The notes under the pieces were generated by a model. The model did no database searches. It was not told the DNA's origin and saw nothing but the letters and a program-made list of their open reading frames with translations. A program made the position numbers and the translations under genes. Positions 1-8,117 of a stretch of DNA of 64,000 bases are shown here, in pieces (position 1 is the first letter of the stretch; each line of letters starts with the position of its first letter). The DNA lies in NCBI GenBank assembly GCA_036379355.1, contig DASVGV010000081.1, positions 1 to 64,000 of the forward strand. The letters are read 5' to 3'. This stretch comes from CAJCIY01 sp036379355. GTDB lineage: Bacteria > Actinomycetota > Actinomycetes > Mycobacteriales > CAJCIY01.

Positions 1-12
1 TACAGTCGGTGC

Positions 13-843
13 ATGGACTTCGGTGTTGCGATCTTTCCCACCCACGACGCGATGGACCCGGGATCCGTCGCCCGCCTCGTCGAGGAGCGCGGTCACGAGT
101 CGTTGTTCTTCCCCGAACACACGCACATCCCTGCCGACCGCACGACGCCGTACCCGGCCGGTGGTGACCTGCCGCGCAAGTACATCCACACGTACGACCT
201 GTTCGTCGCCGTGACGGCGGCGATGTGCGCCACGAGCCACCTGCGGGTCGGGTCAGGGATCTGCCTGGTCATCGAACGCGACCCGATCACGACGGCCAAG
301 GAGGTCGCGAGCGTCGACGCGCTGTCCGGCGGCCGGTTCGAGTTCGGGGTGGGTGCGGGGTGGAACCGCGAGGAGATGGCCAACCACGGCACCGACCCGC
401 GGATCCGGATGGAAATCATGCGCGAGCGGGTCGACGCGATGAAGGAGATCTGGACGCACGACGAGGCGACCTACCACGGTGACCACGTGAACTTCGAGCG
501 CATCTGGTCGTGGCCCAAGCCCGCGCAGCGGCCGCACCCGCCGGTGCTGGTCGGTGGCAACGGCCCGACGGTGGTGGACCGCGTCCTCGCGTTCGGCGAC
601 GCATGGATGCCCAACTACAGCCGCCGCGGCATCCTCGACCGTGCCGAGGAGCTGCGTGGCCGGGCGGACCGGCCGATCGACCTCATGGTCATGAGCGTCC
701 CGGCCGACGCCCGCGTCCTCGAGCAGTTCGCCGACGCCGGGTTCCGCCGTGTCGTGCACTGGCTGCCGTCGGCGCGGCGGGGCCCGATCGAGCGGGCGCT
801 CGACGCGTACGAGAGCGCGATCGCCGACCTGCACGGCGAGTGA
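13..843 (+). CDS. LLM-class F420-dependent oxidoreductase
   Basis: The 276-residue protein has the luciferase-like monooxygenase TIM-barrel pattern of actinobacterial F420-dependent oxidoreductases (TIGR03619-like): an N-terminal FPTHDA segment, FFPEHTHIP near residue 35, a conserved ITTAKEVASVD stretch near residue 95 followed by GVGAGWNREE, and a C-terminal half with RPHPPVLVGGNGP. Members transfer hydride between reduced deazaflavin F420 and an organic substrate; the substrate cannot be read from sequence. Length is normal for the family and the ATG at 13 fits the usual N-terminus. The next gene, a second F420-type enzyme, overlaps its stop by 4 bases, so the two are probably co-translated. 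No promoter can be judged because only 12 bases precede it. Confidence 0.85.
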   Translation: MDFGVAIFPTHDAMDPGSVARLVEERGHESLFFPEHTHIPADRTTPYPAGGDLPRKYIHTYDLFVAVTAAMCATSHLRVGSGICLVIERDPITTAKEVASVDALSGGRFEFGVGAGWNREEMANHGTDPRIRMEIMRERVDAMKEIWTHDEATYHGDHVNFERIWSWPKPAQRPHPPVLVGGNGPTVVDRVLAFGDAWMPNYSRRGILDRAEELRGRADRPIDLMVMSVPADARVLEQFADAGFRRVVHWLPSARRGPIERALDAYESAIADLHGE

Positions 844-1256
844 ACGAGGCGCGCGCCCGGGAGATGTTCGCGGCAGCGCGCGTCGCGCGGCTCGCCACCG
901 TCGGCGAGGGTGGTCAGCCGCATCTCGTCCCTGTCGTCTTCGCCGTCGACGGCGACCGGATCGTCACCGCGGTGGACCACAAGCCGAAGCGCACCACGGC
1001 ATTGCAACGGCTCGCGAACATCCGCGCCAACCCCCTGGTCTCGCTCCTCGTCGACGAGTACGCCGATGGGGACTGGACAACACTGTGGTGGGTTCGGGCA
1101 GACGGCCACGCGCGGGTGCTCGACCACCGCGACGACATCGCGCGGCAGGGGGTTGAGCTGCTCACCCGGCGCTACCCGCAGTACCGAGACCGCCGGCCGG
1201 GCGGACCCGTCGTCGTCATCGAGGTCGCGCGCTGGACTGCCTGGTCCGCGTCCTGA
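840..1256 (+). CDS. PPOX-class F420-dependent oxidoreductase (split-barrel)
   Basis: The GTG at 840 overlaps the TGA of the upstream LLM oxidoreductase (GTGA), a typical coupled start, and gives 138 residues. The sequence shows the pyridoxamine-5'-phosphate-oxidase-like split barrel found in small F420-binding reductases (TIGR03668-like): VARLATVGEGGQPHLVPVVFAVDGDRIVTAVD, then the KPKRTTALQRLANI segment and NPLVSLLVDEY. Family members bind F420 or flavin and reduce small organic substrates or act in F420-dependent quinone and biliverdin chemistry. Pairing with an LLM-family F420 enzyme supports F420 as cofactor. The substrate is unknown. It points toward a minus-strand gene ending 18 bases away. 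Confidence 0.82.
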   Translation: MNEARAREMFAAARVARLATVGEGGQPHLVPVVFAVDGDRIVTAVDHKPKRTTALQRLANIRANPLVSLLVDEYADGDWTTLWWVRADGHARVLDHRDDIARQGVELLTRRYPQYRDRRPGGPVVVIEVARWTAWSAS

Positions 1257-1274
1257 CGGTCACGGACGTCTGCC

Positions 1275-2324
1275 TCAAGGGACCCGGTTCGTCCACTCGG
1301 GTGTGCTGAACTTGCTGGCCACCAGCGCCCGCGCCGCTGCGAGCTCGCCGCCGGTGTAGGTGCTGTCTCGGGTGCGGTACCGGCCCCGGAAGTGGTTCAG
1401 GAACGCGGAGATCACGGCGTCCCGGGCGAGTCCGGTCTGGGACCGCATCGGGTCGACTCGCTTGACGGCGCTTGCGGTTCCCTTGTCCGACAGCTTCTCC
1501 CGGCCCACGCGCAGCACCTCGGTCATCTTCGCGGCGTCGATGTCGTACGCCATCGTGACGTGGTGGAGAACGACGCCGTCCGCGAAGCGCTTCTGCGCGG
1601 CACCGGCAATCTTGCCCTGATCCGAGGCGATGTCGTTCAGGGGGACGTGGCTTGCGCGCACACCGACGTCGGCGAGCGCGCCCAGCACCCAGTCGTCGAG
1701 GAATGCGTACGACTGCACGAAGCTGAGGCCTTCGACCAGCGCGGTCGGGACCACCAGGGAGTACGTGATGCAGTTCCCGGGCTCCATGAACATCGCGCCG
1801 CCGCCGGAGATGCGCCGGGCCACGCGGATCCCGTACCGGGCTGCCGCCTCGGGGTCGACTTCGTTACGGACGGACTGGAACGACCCGATGACGACCAGGG
1901 ACGAGTCCCAGTCCCAGAAGCGCAACGTCGGTGCGCGCCGGCCGGTGGCGACCTCATGCGGGATGACCTCGTCGAGCGCCATGTGCATGACCGGGTCCAG
2001 GACGACCGGCCCGATCAGGTCGAAGGTGTACGCGTCCCAGTCGGTGGCGCCACCGGTCGCGCGACGTACGGCGGTGCCGACGGCGCGGGCATCGAAGCCC
2101 ACCATCGCGGTCGACGGGTCGAGCCCGCGCGAGACGGCGGCGGCGATCTCGTCGGCGGACGACGCGGCCGGCAGGCCCGAAACCGAAGCATTGATCCGCT
2201 CCAGCGCCGAGTCCGGCTCCAGGAAGAAGTCACCGGAGATGCTGACCCGGGCAAGCCGACCGTCCTCGACGTCCACATCGGCGACGACGAGCTTGCCCCC
2301 GGGGACCTTGAACTCGCCGTGCAC
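1275..2324 (-). CDS. Lipoate-protein ligase family protein with N-terminal accessory domain
   Basis: The 349-residue protein has a BPL/LplA catalytic fold in its C-terminal two thirds: RRISGGGAMF at 170-179 matches the lipoyl-AMP-binding RRxxGGG motif, and GKIAG with Lys238 matches the catalytic lysine of LplA. Residues 1-65 (EFKVPGGKLVVADVDVEDG, then SISGDFFLEP) resemble the small accessory domain that usually sits at the C-terminus of LplA or forms the separate LplB subunit. The order is therefore permuted here. The expected role is ATP-dependent attachment of lipoate or octanoate to E2 and H proteins. The GTG start lies 6 bases after a TAGGCT -10-like hexamer, so the mRNA may be leaderless, although the gene also lies 32 bases after the sulfatase gene. 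Confidence 0.8.
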   Translation of the reverse strand: MHGEFKVPGGKLVVADVDVEDGRLARVSISGDFFLEPDSALERINASVSGLPAASSADEIAAAVSRGLDPSTAMVGFDARAVGTAVRRATGGATDWDAYTFDLIGPVVLDPVMHMALDEVIPHEVATGRRAPTLRFWDWDSSLVVIGSFQSVRNEVDPEAAARYGIRVARRISGGGAMFMEPGNCITYSLVVPTALVEGLSFVQSYAFLDDWVLGALADVGVRASHVPLNDIASDQGKIAGAAQKRFADGVVLHHVTMAYDIDAAKMTEVLRVGREKLSDKGTASAVKRVDPMRSQTGLARDAVISAFLNHFRGRYRTRDSTYTGGELAAARALVASKFSTPEWTNRVP

Positions 2325-2330
2325 ACGACG

Positions 2331-2336
2331 AGCCTA
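2331..2336 (-). promoter_or_regulatory. Candidate -10 box, leaderless lipoate ligase transcript
   Basis: On the minus strand TAGGCT is followed by 6 bases and then the GTG start at 2324. This is the TANNNT-N6-9-start layout typical of leaderless actinobacterial mRNAs. No clear ribosome binding site lies in the 6-base gap. Inferred from spacing only. Confidence 0.4.
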
Positions 2337-2356
2337 GGCGCACCGGCAAGGCGGTC

Positions 2357-4246
2357 TTATGGCTCGATGATGGGGAAGTTCGGCGTGGGTGGCGAGAGCA
2401 GTCCGAACAGCCGCAGGAGGACGCCCGCGTCCCCGTCGATGGTCACCGTGCCGTCCTGCACGGCGGCCGGCAGCGACGCGGGGTTCGCAAGAACGGTCGC
2501 CAGAAAGGCGCGGGGCATGGAGAGGGTGGCGCCGACGTCCGGATCAAGAACCGGCCACGCGTTGAGGGCAGCGTGCTCGAGCCGGAGCGTCCACTCCTCG
2601 CCGGAGTCCGGGAACCGCCAGCCGACGGCGAGTGACTCGCCGTCCGCGCGCGGCCCGTCGAGCCGTACGCCGAGGACGTCGAAGACCATGTCGATCGTCA
2701 TCGCACGCAGCAACGGTGAGGGGTCGTTGACCGCGCCGCCCACTGCGGGTGTGCCGTCTCGGAGCTCCTGTGCGCCGGTGAGGTAGAAGTTGCGCCACGG
2801 CCCGGATTCCGCCTGGTAGCCGAGCTGTTCCAGCGCTGACGCCTGAAGCTCGCGGGCCCCCGTATTGCCGGGATCGGCGAAGACGACGTGGTTCACCACC
2901 TGCGCGACCCAGCGGTAGTCGCCGGCATCGAAGTCACGCCGCGCGCGTTCGAGGACGGCGTCGGCGCCGCCCATGTACTCGACGTACCTGGTGGCGGATG
3001 GCACCGGCGGGTACGGGTTGAGGTTCGCGGGGTTGGCGTCGAACCAGCCGAGATAGCGCTGGTAGACGGCCTTCGCGTTGTGGCTCACCGTGCCGTAGTA
3101 GCCGCGGTTGCCCATCTCCCCGGCAAGAGATGGCGGCAGCTCCATCTCCTCGGCGATCTCGGTCATCACCTGGCCGGAGTTGGCGAGGCGCATGGTCTGG
3201 TCGTGCAGGTAGCGGTACGTGTCGCGCTGCGTCTCGAGGTAGTGCCGGACGTCCTCCGCCCCGAACCGCGGCCAGTTGTGGCTGGCGAACACGAGGTCAC
3301 TGTCGTCACCGAACAGGCGGAGCGCCTCGTTGACGTACTTGCTCCAGGACAGGGCATCCCGTACCTGCGCGCCGCGCAGCGTGTAGAGGTTGTGCATGAC
3401 GCTGGTGCAGTTCTCCGCGACGCACAGGGCCCGCAGTTCTGGGAAGTGGAACATCATCTCGGCCGGCGCCTCGCACTCGGGCGTGAGCTGGAACACGATG
3501 CGGACGCCGTCGAGCGTCAGCTCCTCGCCGGTCGCGGTGATCTCGTGGGTCGGAGCGACGAGCGACAGCGACCCGGCCGGGATCGAACGCCCGAGGCCGC
3601 AGTCCACCTGGGCCTGCACGCCACGGGGCAGGTAGTTGCCGAACATGTAGCCGGCGCGGCGCATCATCGCGGGACCGGCCACGATGTTCTCGGCGACGGC
3701 TTCGCGCAGGAACCCGACCGGCGCGACAACGGGCACCGCGCGTGACGCGAGCTCGTCGAGGTCGATCACGCCGGCGATTCCGGCGAAGTGGTCCAGATGG
3801 CTGTGGGTGTAGATGACGGCGGTGACGGGGCGGTCGCCGAGGTGCTCGCGGACGAGATCCATGGCGGCGCGGGCGGTCTCGGTCGACGTCAGCGGGTCGA
3901 TGACGATCCAGCCGGTGTCGCCCTCGACCAGGCTGAGGTTGGAGATGTCGTACCCGCGGACCTGAAACACCTTGGGCGCCAACTGGTACAGGCCGTGCTC
4001 GCGGTTGAGCCGCGCCTGACGCCAGAGGCTCGGGTTCACTGACGGCGGCGCTGCGCCGTCGAGAAAGTCCCAGTCTGCGGTGTCGAGGATGGCCCGGCCG
4101 TGGGCGTCGTGGTGGACGACGAGCCGGTCGAGACCGCCCAGGCGCCCGTGGCGTACCCGGTCCAGGTCGGCGCCGTCCCCGAGGTTCAGATGGGCGGCGA
4201 CGTGGTTGTTCGCGTGGGCGGTGGCGGCGGTCGCGTCGTGGGACAT
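2357..4246 (-). CDS. Alkyl sulfatase / MBL-fold hydrolase with SCP2-like C-terminus
   Basis: The 629-residue length and domain order match the SdsA1/YjcS/BDS1 alkylsulfatase family. A metallo-beta-lactamase domain carries the di-zinc motif HSHLDH at residues 148-153, with ENCTSVMHNLY and SHNWPRFG further on. An alpha-helical dimerisation region follows, and a C-terminal SCP2-like lipid-binding domain sits near residues 500-629 (TIDMVFDVLGVRLDG, DGTVTIDGDAG). Known members cleave primary or secondary alkyl sulfates to alcohol plus sulfate. Here there is no obvious signal peptide, so it is probably cytoplasmic. It lies 34 bases downstream of tspO on the same strand. Confidence 0.88.
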   Translation of the reverse strand: MSHDATAATAHANNHVAAHLNLGDGADLDRVRHGRLGGLDRLVVHHDAHGRAILDTADWDFLDGAAPPSVNPSLWRQARLNREHGLYQLAPKVFQVRGYDISNLSLVEGDTGWIVIDPLTSTETARAAMDLVREHLGDRPVTAVIYTHSHLDHFAGIAGVIDLDELASRAVPVVAPVGFLREAVAENIVAGPAMMRRAGYMFGNYLPRGVQAQVDCGLGRSIPAGSLSLVAPTHEITATGEELTLDGVRIVFQLTPECEAPAEMMFHFPELRALCVAENCTSVMHNLYTLRGAQVRDALSWSKYVNEALRLFGDDSDLVFASHNWPRFGAEDVRHYLETQRDTYRYLHDQTMRLANSGQVMTEIAEEMELPPSLAGEMGNRGYYGTVSHNAKAVYQRYLGWFDANPANLNPYPPVPSATRYVEYMGGADAVLERARRDFDAGDYRWVAQVVNHVVFADPGNTGARELQASALEQLGYQAESGPWRNFYLTGAQELRDGTPAVGGAVNDPSPLLRAMTIDMVFDVLGVRLDGPRADGESLAVGWRFPDSGEEWTLRLEHAALNAWPVLDPDVGATLSMPRAFLATVLANPASLPAAVQDGTVTIDGDAGVLLRLFGLLSPPTPNFPIIEP

Positions 4247-4257
4247 GGCGGATGCCT

Positions 4258-4278
4258 ACCACCCCCTCACGAGGTGGT
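4258..4278 (-). terminator. Small hairpin between tspO and the sulfatase gene
   Basis: ACCACC (4258-4263) and GGTGGT (4273-4278) form a 6-bp stem with a 9-base loop in the 34-base gap after the tspO stop codon. There is no U-tract, so it may be only a weak terminator, an mRNA processing element or chance. Confidence 0.25.
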
Positions 4279-4280
4279 GT

Positions 4281-4733
4281 TCACGGCCTCGCTGGCCGGC
4301 TCACGGCGGCGTTCAGCGCGGCGGCGAAGGCGATCCAGGCGAGGTACGGCGCGAGCGCCGCGGCCGCCAGCGGATCGTCGCGCCGCACATGTGCGATCTC
4401 CGCCGTGGAGACCGCTCCGAGGGCCGTGATGATCGCGAGCGACGCCGCCTTGTTACCCGTGCTGAAGAAGGCGACGGGCCACGCGGCGTTCAGCGCCAGC
4501 TGCGTGAGGTGCAGGATCCGGACGCGCCGGATGCCGGGAAAGATCCGCCAGCCGACGAACCCGATCGCGGCGTACAGAACGGACCACACCGGGCCGAAGG
4601 CTTCGGCGGGCGGGGCCCAGGGCGGCTTCTCCAGCCGGGCGTAGACCTCGGGTGCGCGGCGCGCGCCGAGACCGCCCAGACCGGCAGCGGCCGCGACCGG
4701 GCCGGCGGCGAACAGAAGACGGGACAGGTTCAT
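4281..4733 (-). CDS. tspO: TspO/MBR family membrane protein
   Basis: The 150-residue protein has five hydrophobic segments and the hallmark tryptophan/proline-rich motifs of TspO: KPPWAPPAEAFGPVWSVLYA near residues 36-55 and QLALNAAWPVAFF near residue 89. TspO is a five-helix membrane protein that binds porphyrins and tetrapyrroles and is linked to stress and light responses in bacteria. The ATG at 4733 gives the normal length. It sits between the DUF222-HNH gene upstream and an alkylsulfatase gene downstream, all on the minus strand. Nothing nearby indicates tetrapyrrole synthesis, so its local role is unclear. Confidence 0.9.
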   Translation of the reverse strand: MNLSRLLFAAGPVAAAAGLGGLGARRAPEVYARLEKPPWAPPAEAFGPVWSVLYAAIGFVGWRIFPGIRRVRILHLTQLALNAAWPVAFFSTGNKAASLAIITALGAVSTAEIAHVRRDDPLAAAALAPYLAWIAFAAALNAAVSRPARP

Positions 4734-4792
4734 GTGGTGCGACGTACCCACCACGACCGCGTCAACCTGTCGGGGAGTCCCGACGCCGTCGG

Positions 4793-6112
4793 TCAGGGAC
4801 CGGGTTGGGTGTAGACGCTGACGGCGTAGTCGAGGTCGAGGTGTTCGCCGGTCCAGGTGCGGGTGACGGTGGTGGGGGTGAGGCCGGGGGGGTGGGTGGC
4901 GGGCAGGGCGGTGGCGGCGCCGTGGGTCTGGGGTGCGGGTCGGATGACGTGGCCGTCGGGGTGGATGGCGTCGTAGCGGGCGTCGGGGCGGGGGTGTAGC
5001 CGCCAGCGCCCTTCGTGGACGAGCCGGTGGTGGTGGGCGCAGATGAGCAGGAGGTTCTGCATCGTGGTCGGTCCGCCGTCGCTCCAGGGGTGGCGGTGGT
5101 GGGCGTGGAGGTGTCGGCGTTGCCGGCAGCCGGGGAAGGCGCAGCCGCCGTCGCGGGCGAGCAGGGCGCGGCGTTGACGACTGGTGGCGAACCTGTGCTG
5201 GGTGGTCGGGGGTGGCTGGTCGGGGTGGGTCGCGGGTTCGAGGAGGGCTTGGCAGGTCAGGCGGCGCAGGGTGTCGGGGCCGAGTGGGAGTAGGGGGATG
5301 GCGGGTCCGGCGTCCAGGACGGCGGCCGGGTGTCCCTCCGCGGAGGGATCGGCTGGCGTGCTGGTGAGCGTCTGGTCGGTGGTGTGGATGACGAGCCGGA
5401 CCGGCGCGCCGCCGTCGGCGGGTGCTGGTGGGCTGGTCAGGGCGTGTTCGGCGAGGACGAGCAGGGCGGCGGCGTCGCTGCGCGCGGCCCGTGCCGCCGG
5501 GTCGGGCGGTGCGGTGCAGGAGCGGGTGCCGGTGGGTCTGGAGTCGTCGGGGTCGGTGATGGGGTCGGGGCGGACCGCGGCGAGGGCGGCGAGCAGCACG
5601 GCGCCTTCCTCGGCGGGAAGGCGGCCGGAGAACCGCAGGGTGCCGTCTTCCTCCCAGCGGGCGGTGAACGATGCTCGCGCTGCCTGTTCGAGGATCTCGC
5701 CGCTGCTGCGGGCGCGGGCGATGCCCCGGCACAGCCGGTCGAGCTGGCTGGCGGTGCACGCGGTCGCCGTCGACACCAGTGCCTGTTCGTTGGTCGTCGT
5801 CGCGACCCGGGTCAGGGCGCGGGCCTTGCTGTAGCTGATCTGGCCGGCGGCGAACGCGCCGCGGACCGCGGGCAGGCAGGTCAGGGCGTGCGCCACGCGC
5901 AGCTGCTCGCCGGCTGCGGACGGGGACAGGCCGCAGCGCCATGACAGCCACTGCGCGCACGACCGCATGCCGGTCCCGCGCCAGCCGCCGCCGGTGTCGA
6001 ACACCGCGAGCAGCGACAAGAACCGGCAGGTCGCGGCCGCGAGATGCCCTGCCAGCGTGGTGATCTCCCGCTCGACCGCGGGCAGGTCCAGGTCCTCGAC
6101 ATCAGCAGCCAT
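4793..6112 (-). CDS. DUF222 / HNH endonuclease-signature protein (13E12 type)
   Basis: The 439-residue protein begins with a DUF222 region (residues about 10-300) and ends with an HNH nuclease motif near residues 330-385: CAFPGCRQRRHLHAHHRHPWSDGG followed by NLLLICAHHHRLVHEG. This is the architecture of the actinobacterial 13E12-repeat family, often present in many copies per genome and of unknown function. The proline/threonine-rich linker and the tail (TPTTVTRTWTGEHLDLDYAV) are also typical. The ATG at 6112 follows a TACGTT box by 6 bases. I see no integrase, inverted repeat or target duplication beside it, so mobility is not supported. Confidence 0.85.
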   Translation of the reverse strand: MAADVEDLDLPAVEREITTLAGHLAAATCRFLSLLAVFDTGGGWRGTGMRSCAQWLSWRCGLSPSAAGEQLRVAHALTCLPAVRGAFAAGQISYSKARALTRVATTTNEQALVSTATACTASQLDRLCRGIARARSSGEILEQAARASFTARWEEDGTLRFSGRLPAEEGAVLLAALAAVRPDPITDPDDSRPTGTRSCTAPPDPAARAARSDAAALLVLAEHALTSPPAPADGGAPVRLVIHTTDQTLTSTPADPSAEGHPAAVLDAGPAIPLLPLGPDTLRRLTCQALLEPATHPDQPPPTTQHRFATSRQRRALLARDGGCAFPGCRQRRHLHAHHRHPWSDGGPTTMQNLLLICAHHHRLVHEGRWRLHPRPDARYDAIHPDGHVIRPAPQTHGAATALPATHPPGLTPTTVTRTWTGEHLDLDYAVSVYTQPGP

Positions 6113-6118
6113 TCCCCG

Positions 6119-6124
6119 AACGTA
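6119..6124 (-). promoter_or_regulatory. Candidate -10 box, leaderless DUF222-HNH transcript
   Basis: TACGTT on the minus strand stands 6 bases before the ATG at 6112, the leaderless layout. A small palindrome (6134-6147) overlaps the expected -35 position. Confidence 0.4.
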
Positions 6125-6133
6125 CCGACCACC

Positions 6134-6147
6134 TCCGACAATTCGGA
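6134..6147. promoter_or_regulatory. Small palindrome over the -35 region of the DUF222 gene
   Basis: TCCGA-CAAT-TCGGA is an inverted repeat with 5-base arms. Its right arm coincides with the -35 hexamer position predicted from the TACGTT -10 box, so it could be a repressor site. It is short enough to be chance. Confidence 0.25.
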
Positions 6148-6167
6148 CTCGTCGGCAATGCCACTCT

Positions 6168-6860
6168 TCAGCAGCCGAGCAGGGTTGCCAACTCGCCGAG
6201 ATCGCCTGCGTGCCAGGTGTTCTCCGGTCGCGGTGCCACGTCCTTCTCGACATCCGGCCCGTACTCGTGGGGCCGCTCCACGTACGCGGTCTGCAGGCCG
6301 CATGCCCGCGCGGCGGCGAGGTCCTCGTGATGTGCGGCGACGAGCATGACCTCGGATTCCGGTACGCCGAAGACGTCCGCGACGCCGCGGTAGACCTCGG
6401 GCTCGGGCTTGTAGTGCCGGAAGGTCTCCGCCGACAGGATGCAGTCCCACGGCAGCCCGGCGTGCTTGGCCATGTGCGCGAGCATGGCGATGTTGCCGTT
6501 CGACAAAGTGCAGATGTCGTACCGCGTGCGCAGCCGGGACAGGCCTTCCACCGAGTCGGGCCAGGGATCGAGGCGGTGCCAGGCGAGGCACAGATCGCGC
6601 CGCGTCCTTTCCGGTACGTCCACACCGAACTCGACGAGGACGTCGTCGAGCATCATCCGGTGCAGGTCGTCCAGCTTCGTCCAGCCGAGCTCGCCGGACG
6701 TCACCCGTCGTAGCGCCGGCAGATATTCAGCGCGCCAGGCATTGGCGAACGCATCGGCGTCGACGGGCAGCCCGGCGGCGGTGGCCGCGGCCGCGATGCT
6801 GCCGTGCCAGTCGACAACAGTGCCGAACACGTCGAAGGCAAGAACCTTGGCCGCGGCCAA
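6168..6860 (-). CDS. HAD family hydrolase, L-2-haloacid dehalogenase type
   Basis: The 230-residue protein has the three HAD motifs of type II haloacid dehalogenases: the nucleophile Asp10 in LAFDVFGTVVDWHGS, LSNGN for motif II near residue 119, and a lysine in FRHYKPEPEVYRG followed by MLVAAHHEDLAAARACGL for motif III. The predicted reaction is hydrolytic dehalogenation of short 2-haloacids or phosphatase activity on a small metabolite. The start is a TTG directly after the TAG stop of the upstream gene, so translation is probably coupled. The partner is an ICL/PEP-mutase family enzyme, which suggests a shared C-X or C-P bond catabolic step. The specific substrate is not evident. Confidence 0.8.
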   Translation of the reverse strand: MAAAKVLAFDVFGTVVDWHGSIAAAATAAGLPVDADAFANAWRAEYLPALRRVTSGELGWTKLDDLHRMMLDDVLVEFGVDVPERTRRDLCLAWHRLDPWPDSVEGLSRLRTRYDICTLSNGNIAMLAHMAKHAGLPWDCILSAETFRHYKPEPEVYRGVADVFGVPESEVMLVAAHHEDLAAARACGLQTAYVERPHEYGPDVEKDVAPRPENTWHAGDLGELATLLGC

Positions 6861-7637
6861 CTACGGTGCCGCCTCGTCGGGGCCGGCGAGGTCGCGGAGC
6901 AGTCCCTGGAGGTAGTCGCTGACCTGGTGGTGGAGGCTCGAGGCAAGGCTGATCCGGCGGACGCCGTGAGCGGCGAGGTCGCTGATCGACAGTCCGCCGG
7001 GCCGGGCCATCGCGTTCACCGGTCCCGGGATGTCGGCGACGGCGGCGTCGACCTGGTCGAGCCGGGACATGGCGATGGGGTAGACGCAGTCTGCGCCGGC
7101 CTCCAGGTAGAGACGGCCGCGCCGAGCCACCTCGTCACGGGTCTCCTGCTCGTCGCCGATCGCACGGATGAAGGCGTCGACGCGGGCGTTGACGACCACG
7201 TGCACGCCCGCGGAGGCGGCGGCCGCACGGACGGCGTTCAGGTACGCAGCCTGCCGGTCGGCGTCGACGAGGCCTCCGCTCCCGTGATGGTCGCTGTCCT
7301 CGAGGTTGCACCCGACCGCGCCGGCGGCGAGCAGCCGGTCGACGAGTTCATCGGGCGCGAGGCCGAATCCAGCCTCCAGGTCGGCGGTGACCGGACTGGA
7401 GACCGCACGGCAGATGCGTGCCAGCCAGTCGAACACCAGGTCCGGGTCGGTCGAGTCGTCGTCGGCGACACCGAGCACGGCTGCAACCGCACGGCTGGAG
7501 GTCGCAACGAACCCGAACCCGGCGGCCTCGACCGCCGCGGCTGACGCGGCGTCCCACACGTTGGCCAGCAGCAGCGGGGGGCCGGCGTGGTGCGCCGCGA
7601 GGAGTGACCGCGCGGCGGCCGCGAGATCCGTGCTCAC
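6861..7637 (-). CDS. Isocitrate lyase / PEP mutase superfamily protein
   Basis: The 258-residue TIM-barrel protein matches the short ICL/PEPM family (PF13714): HHAGPPLLLANVWDAASA near residue 15, TADLEAGFG for the metal-binding loop near residue 82, CNLEDS near residue 113, and NARVDAFIR near residue 151. These proteins include PEP phosphonomutases, oxaloacetate decarboxylases and 2-methylisocitrate lyase-like enzymes. It is too short for isocitrate lyase itself (about 430 residues), and the KKCGH-type catalytic motif of isocitrate lyases is absent, so a lyase on another substrate is more likely. The GTG start is at 7637; the stop codon abuts the TTG start of the HAD gene. Confidence 0.78.
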   Translation of the reverse strand: MSTDLAAAARSLLAAHHAGPPLLLANVWDAASAAAVEAAGFGFVATSSRAVAAVLGVADDDSTDPDLVFDWLARICRAVSSPVTADLEAGFGLAPDELVDRLLAAGAVGCNLEDSDHHGSGGLVDADRQAAYLNAVRAAAASAGVHVVVNARVDAFIRAIGDEQETRDEVARRGRLYLEAGADCVYPIAMSRLDQVDAAVADIPGPVNAMARPGGLSISDLAAHGVRRISLASSLHHQVSDYLQGLLRDLAGPDEAAP

Positions 7638-7677
7638 CGGGCGTCGTGCCTCATGCCGCGAGCGTACGACCCGGTCC

Positions 7678-7683
7678 TATCCT
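7678..7683 (+). promoter_or_regulatory. Candidate -10 box for the VOC-family gene
   Basis: TATCCT sits about 50 bases before the ATG at 7733 in the 95-base divergent gap. Transcription would start near 7690 and give a leader with an AGGAGG-like site at 7719-7724. Confidence 0.35.
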
Positions 7684-7732
7684 CGATGCGGCGTCCCTGG
7701 CCGAACCGGCCGTTGCCTCAGGAGGTCCGACG

Positions 7733-8113
7733 ATGGCCGTGCATCTGGACCACACGATCGTGCACAGCCGGGACAAGCACGCGTCCGCCGCATTCCTGGC
7801 GCGCATCCTCGGCCTCGCCCCGCCCGTGACGGTCGGGCATTTCGTCGCCGTCGAGACAGGCAACGGCGTGTCCCTCGACTACGACGACGCGAGCGACGTA
7901 CGGCCGCAGCACTATGCGTTCCTCGTCGACGAGGACGAGTTCGACGCGATCTTCGACCGCGTGAAGGCCGACGACGTCGCCTACTTCGCCGACTCGGGCC
8001 ACCGGCGGCGCGGCGAGATCAACACCAGGGACGGCGGGCGCGGCTTCTACTTCTGCGACCCGGACGGGCACAACCTGGAGGTGCTCACCCGGTCGTACGA
8101 CTCCGCAGCCTGA
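7733..8113 (+). CDS. VOC family protein (glyoxalase/bleomycin resistance fold)
   Basis: The 126-residue protein has paired beta-alpha-beta-beta-beta units of the vicinal oxygen chelate fold: it starts VHLDHTIVHSRDKHASAAFLARILGL, has QHYAFLVDEDEFDAIFDRVK in the middle, and ends RGFYFCDPDGHNLEVLTRSY. His6, a central His and the C-terminal Glu (residue about 117) are in the positions of metal ligands. Possible roles are a small dioxygenase, glyoxalase or resistance protein; the sequence does not decide. The ATG at 7733 has a strong AGGAGG about 8 bases upstream. It is a single gene between two minus-strand blocks. Confidence 0.8.
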   Translation: MAVHLDHTIVHSRDKHASAAFLARILGLAPPVTVGHFVAVETGNGVSLDYDDASDVRPQHYAFLVDEDEFDAIFDRVKADDVAYFADSGHRRRGEINTRDGGRGFYFCDPDGHNLEVLTRSYDSAA

Positions 8114-8117
8114 CCGG

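Noticed and set aside
4793..6112. DUF222-HNH gene as a mobile element or homing endonuclease
   Set aside because: No inverted repeats, target duplication, intron or integrase is seen. Neighbouring genes are intact.
6861..7637. True isocitrate lyase to complete a glyoxylate shunt with malate synthase
   Set aside because: The protein is only 258 residues and lacks the isocitrate-lyase active-site motif; it belongs to the short PEP-mutase-like branch.
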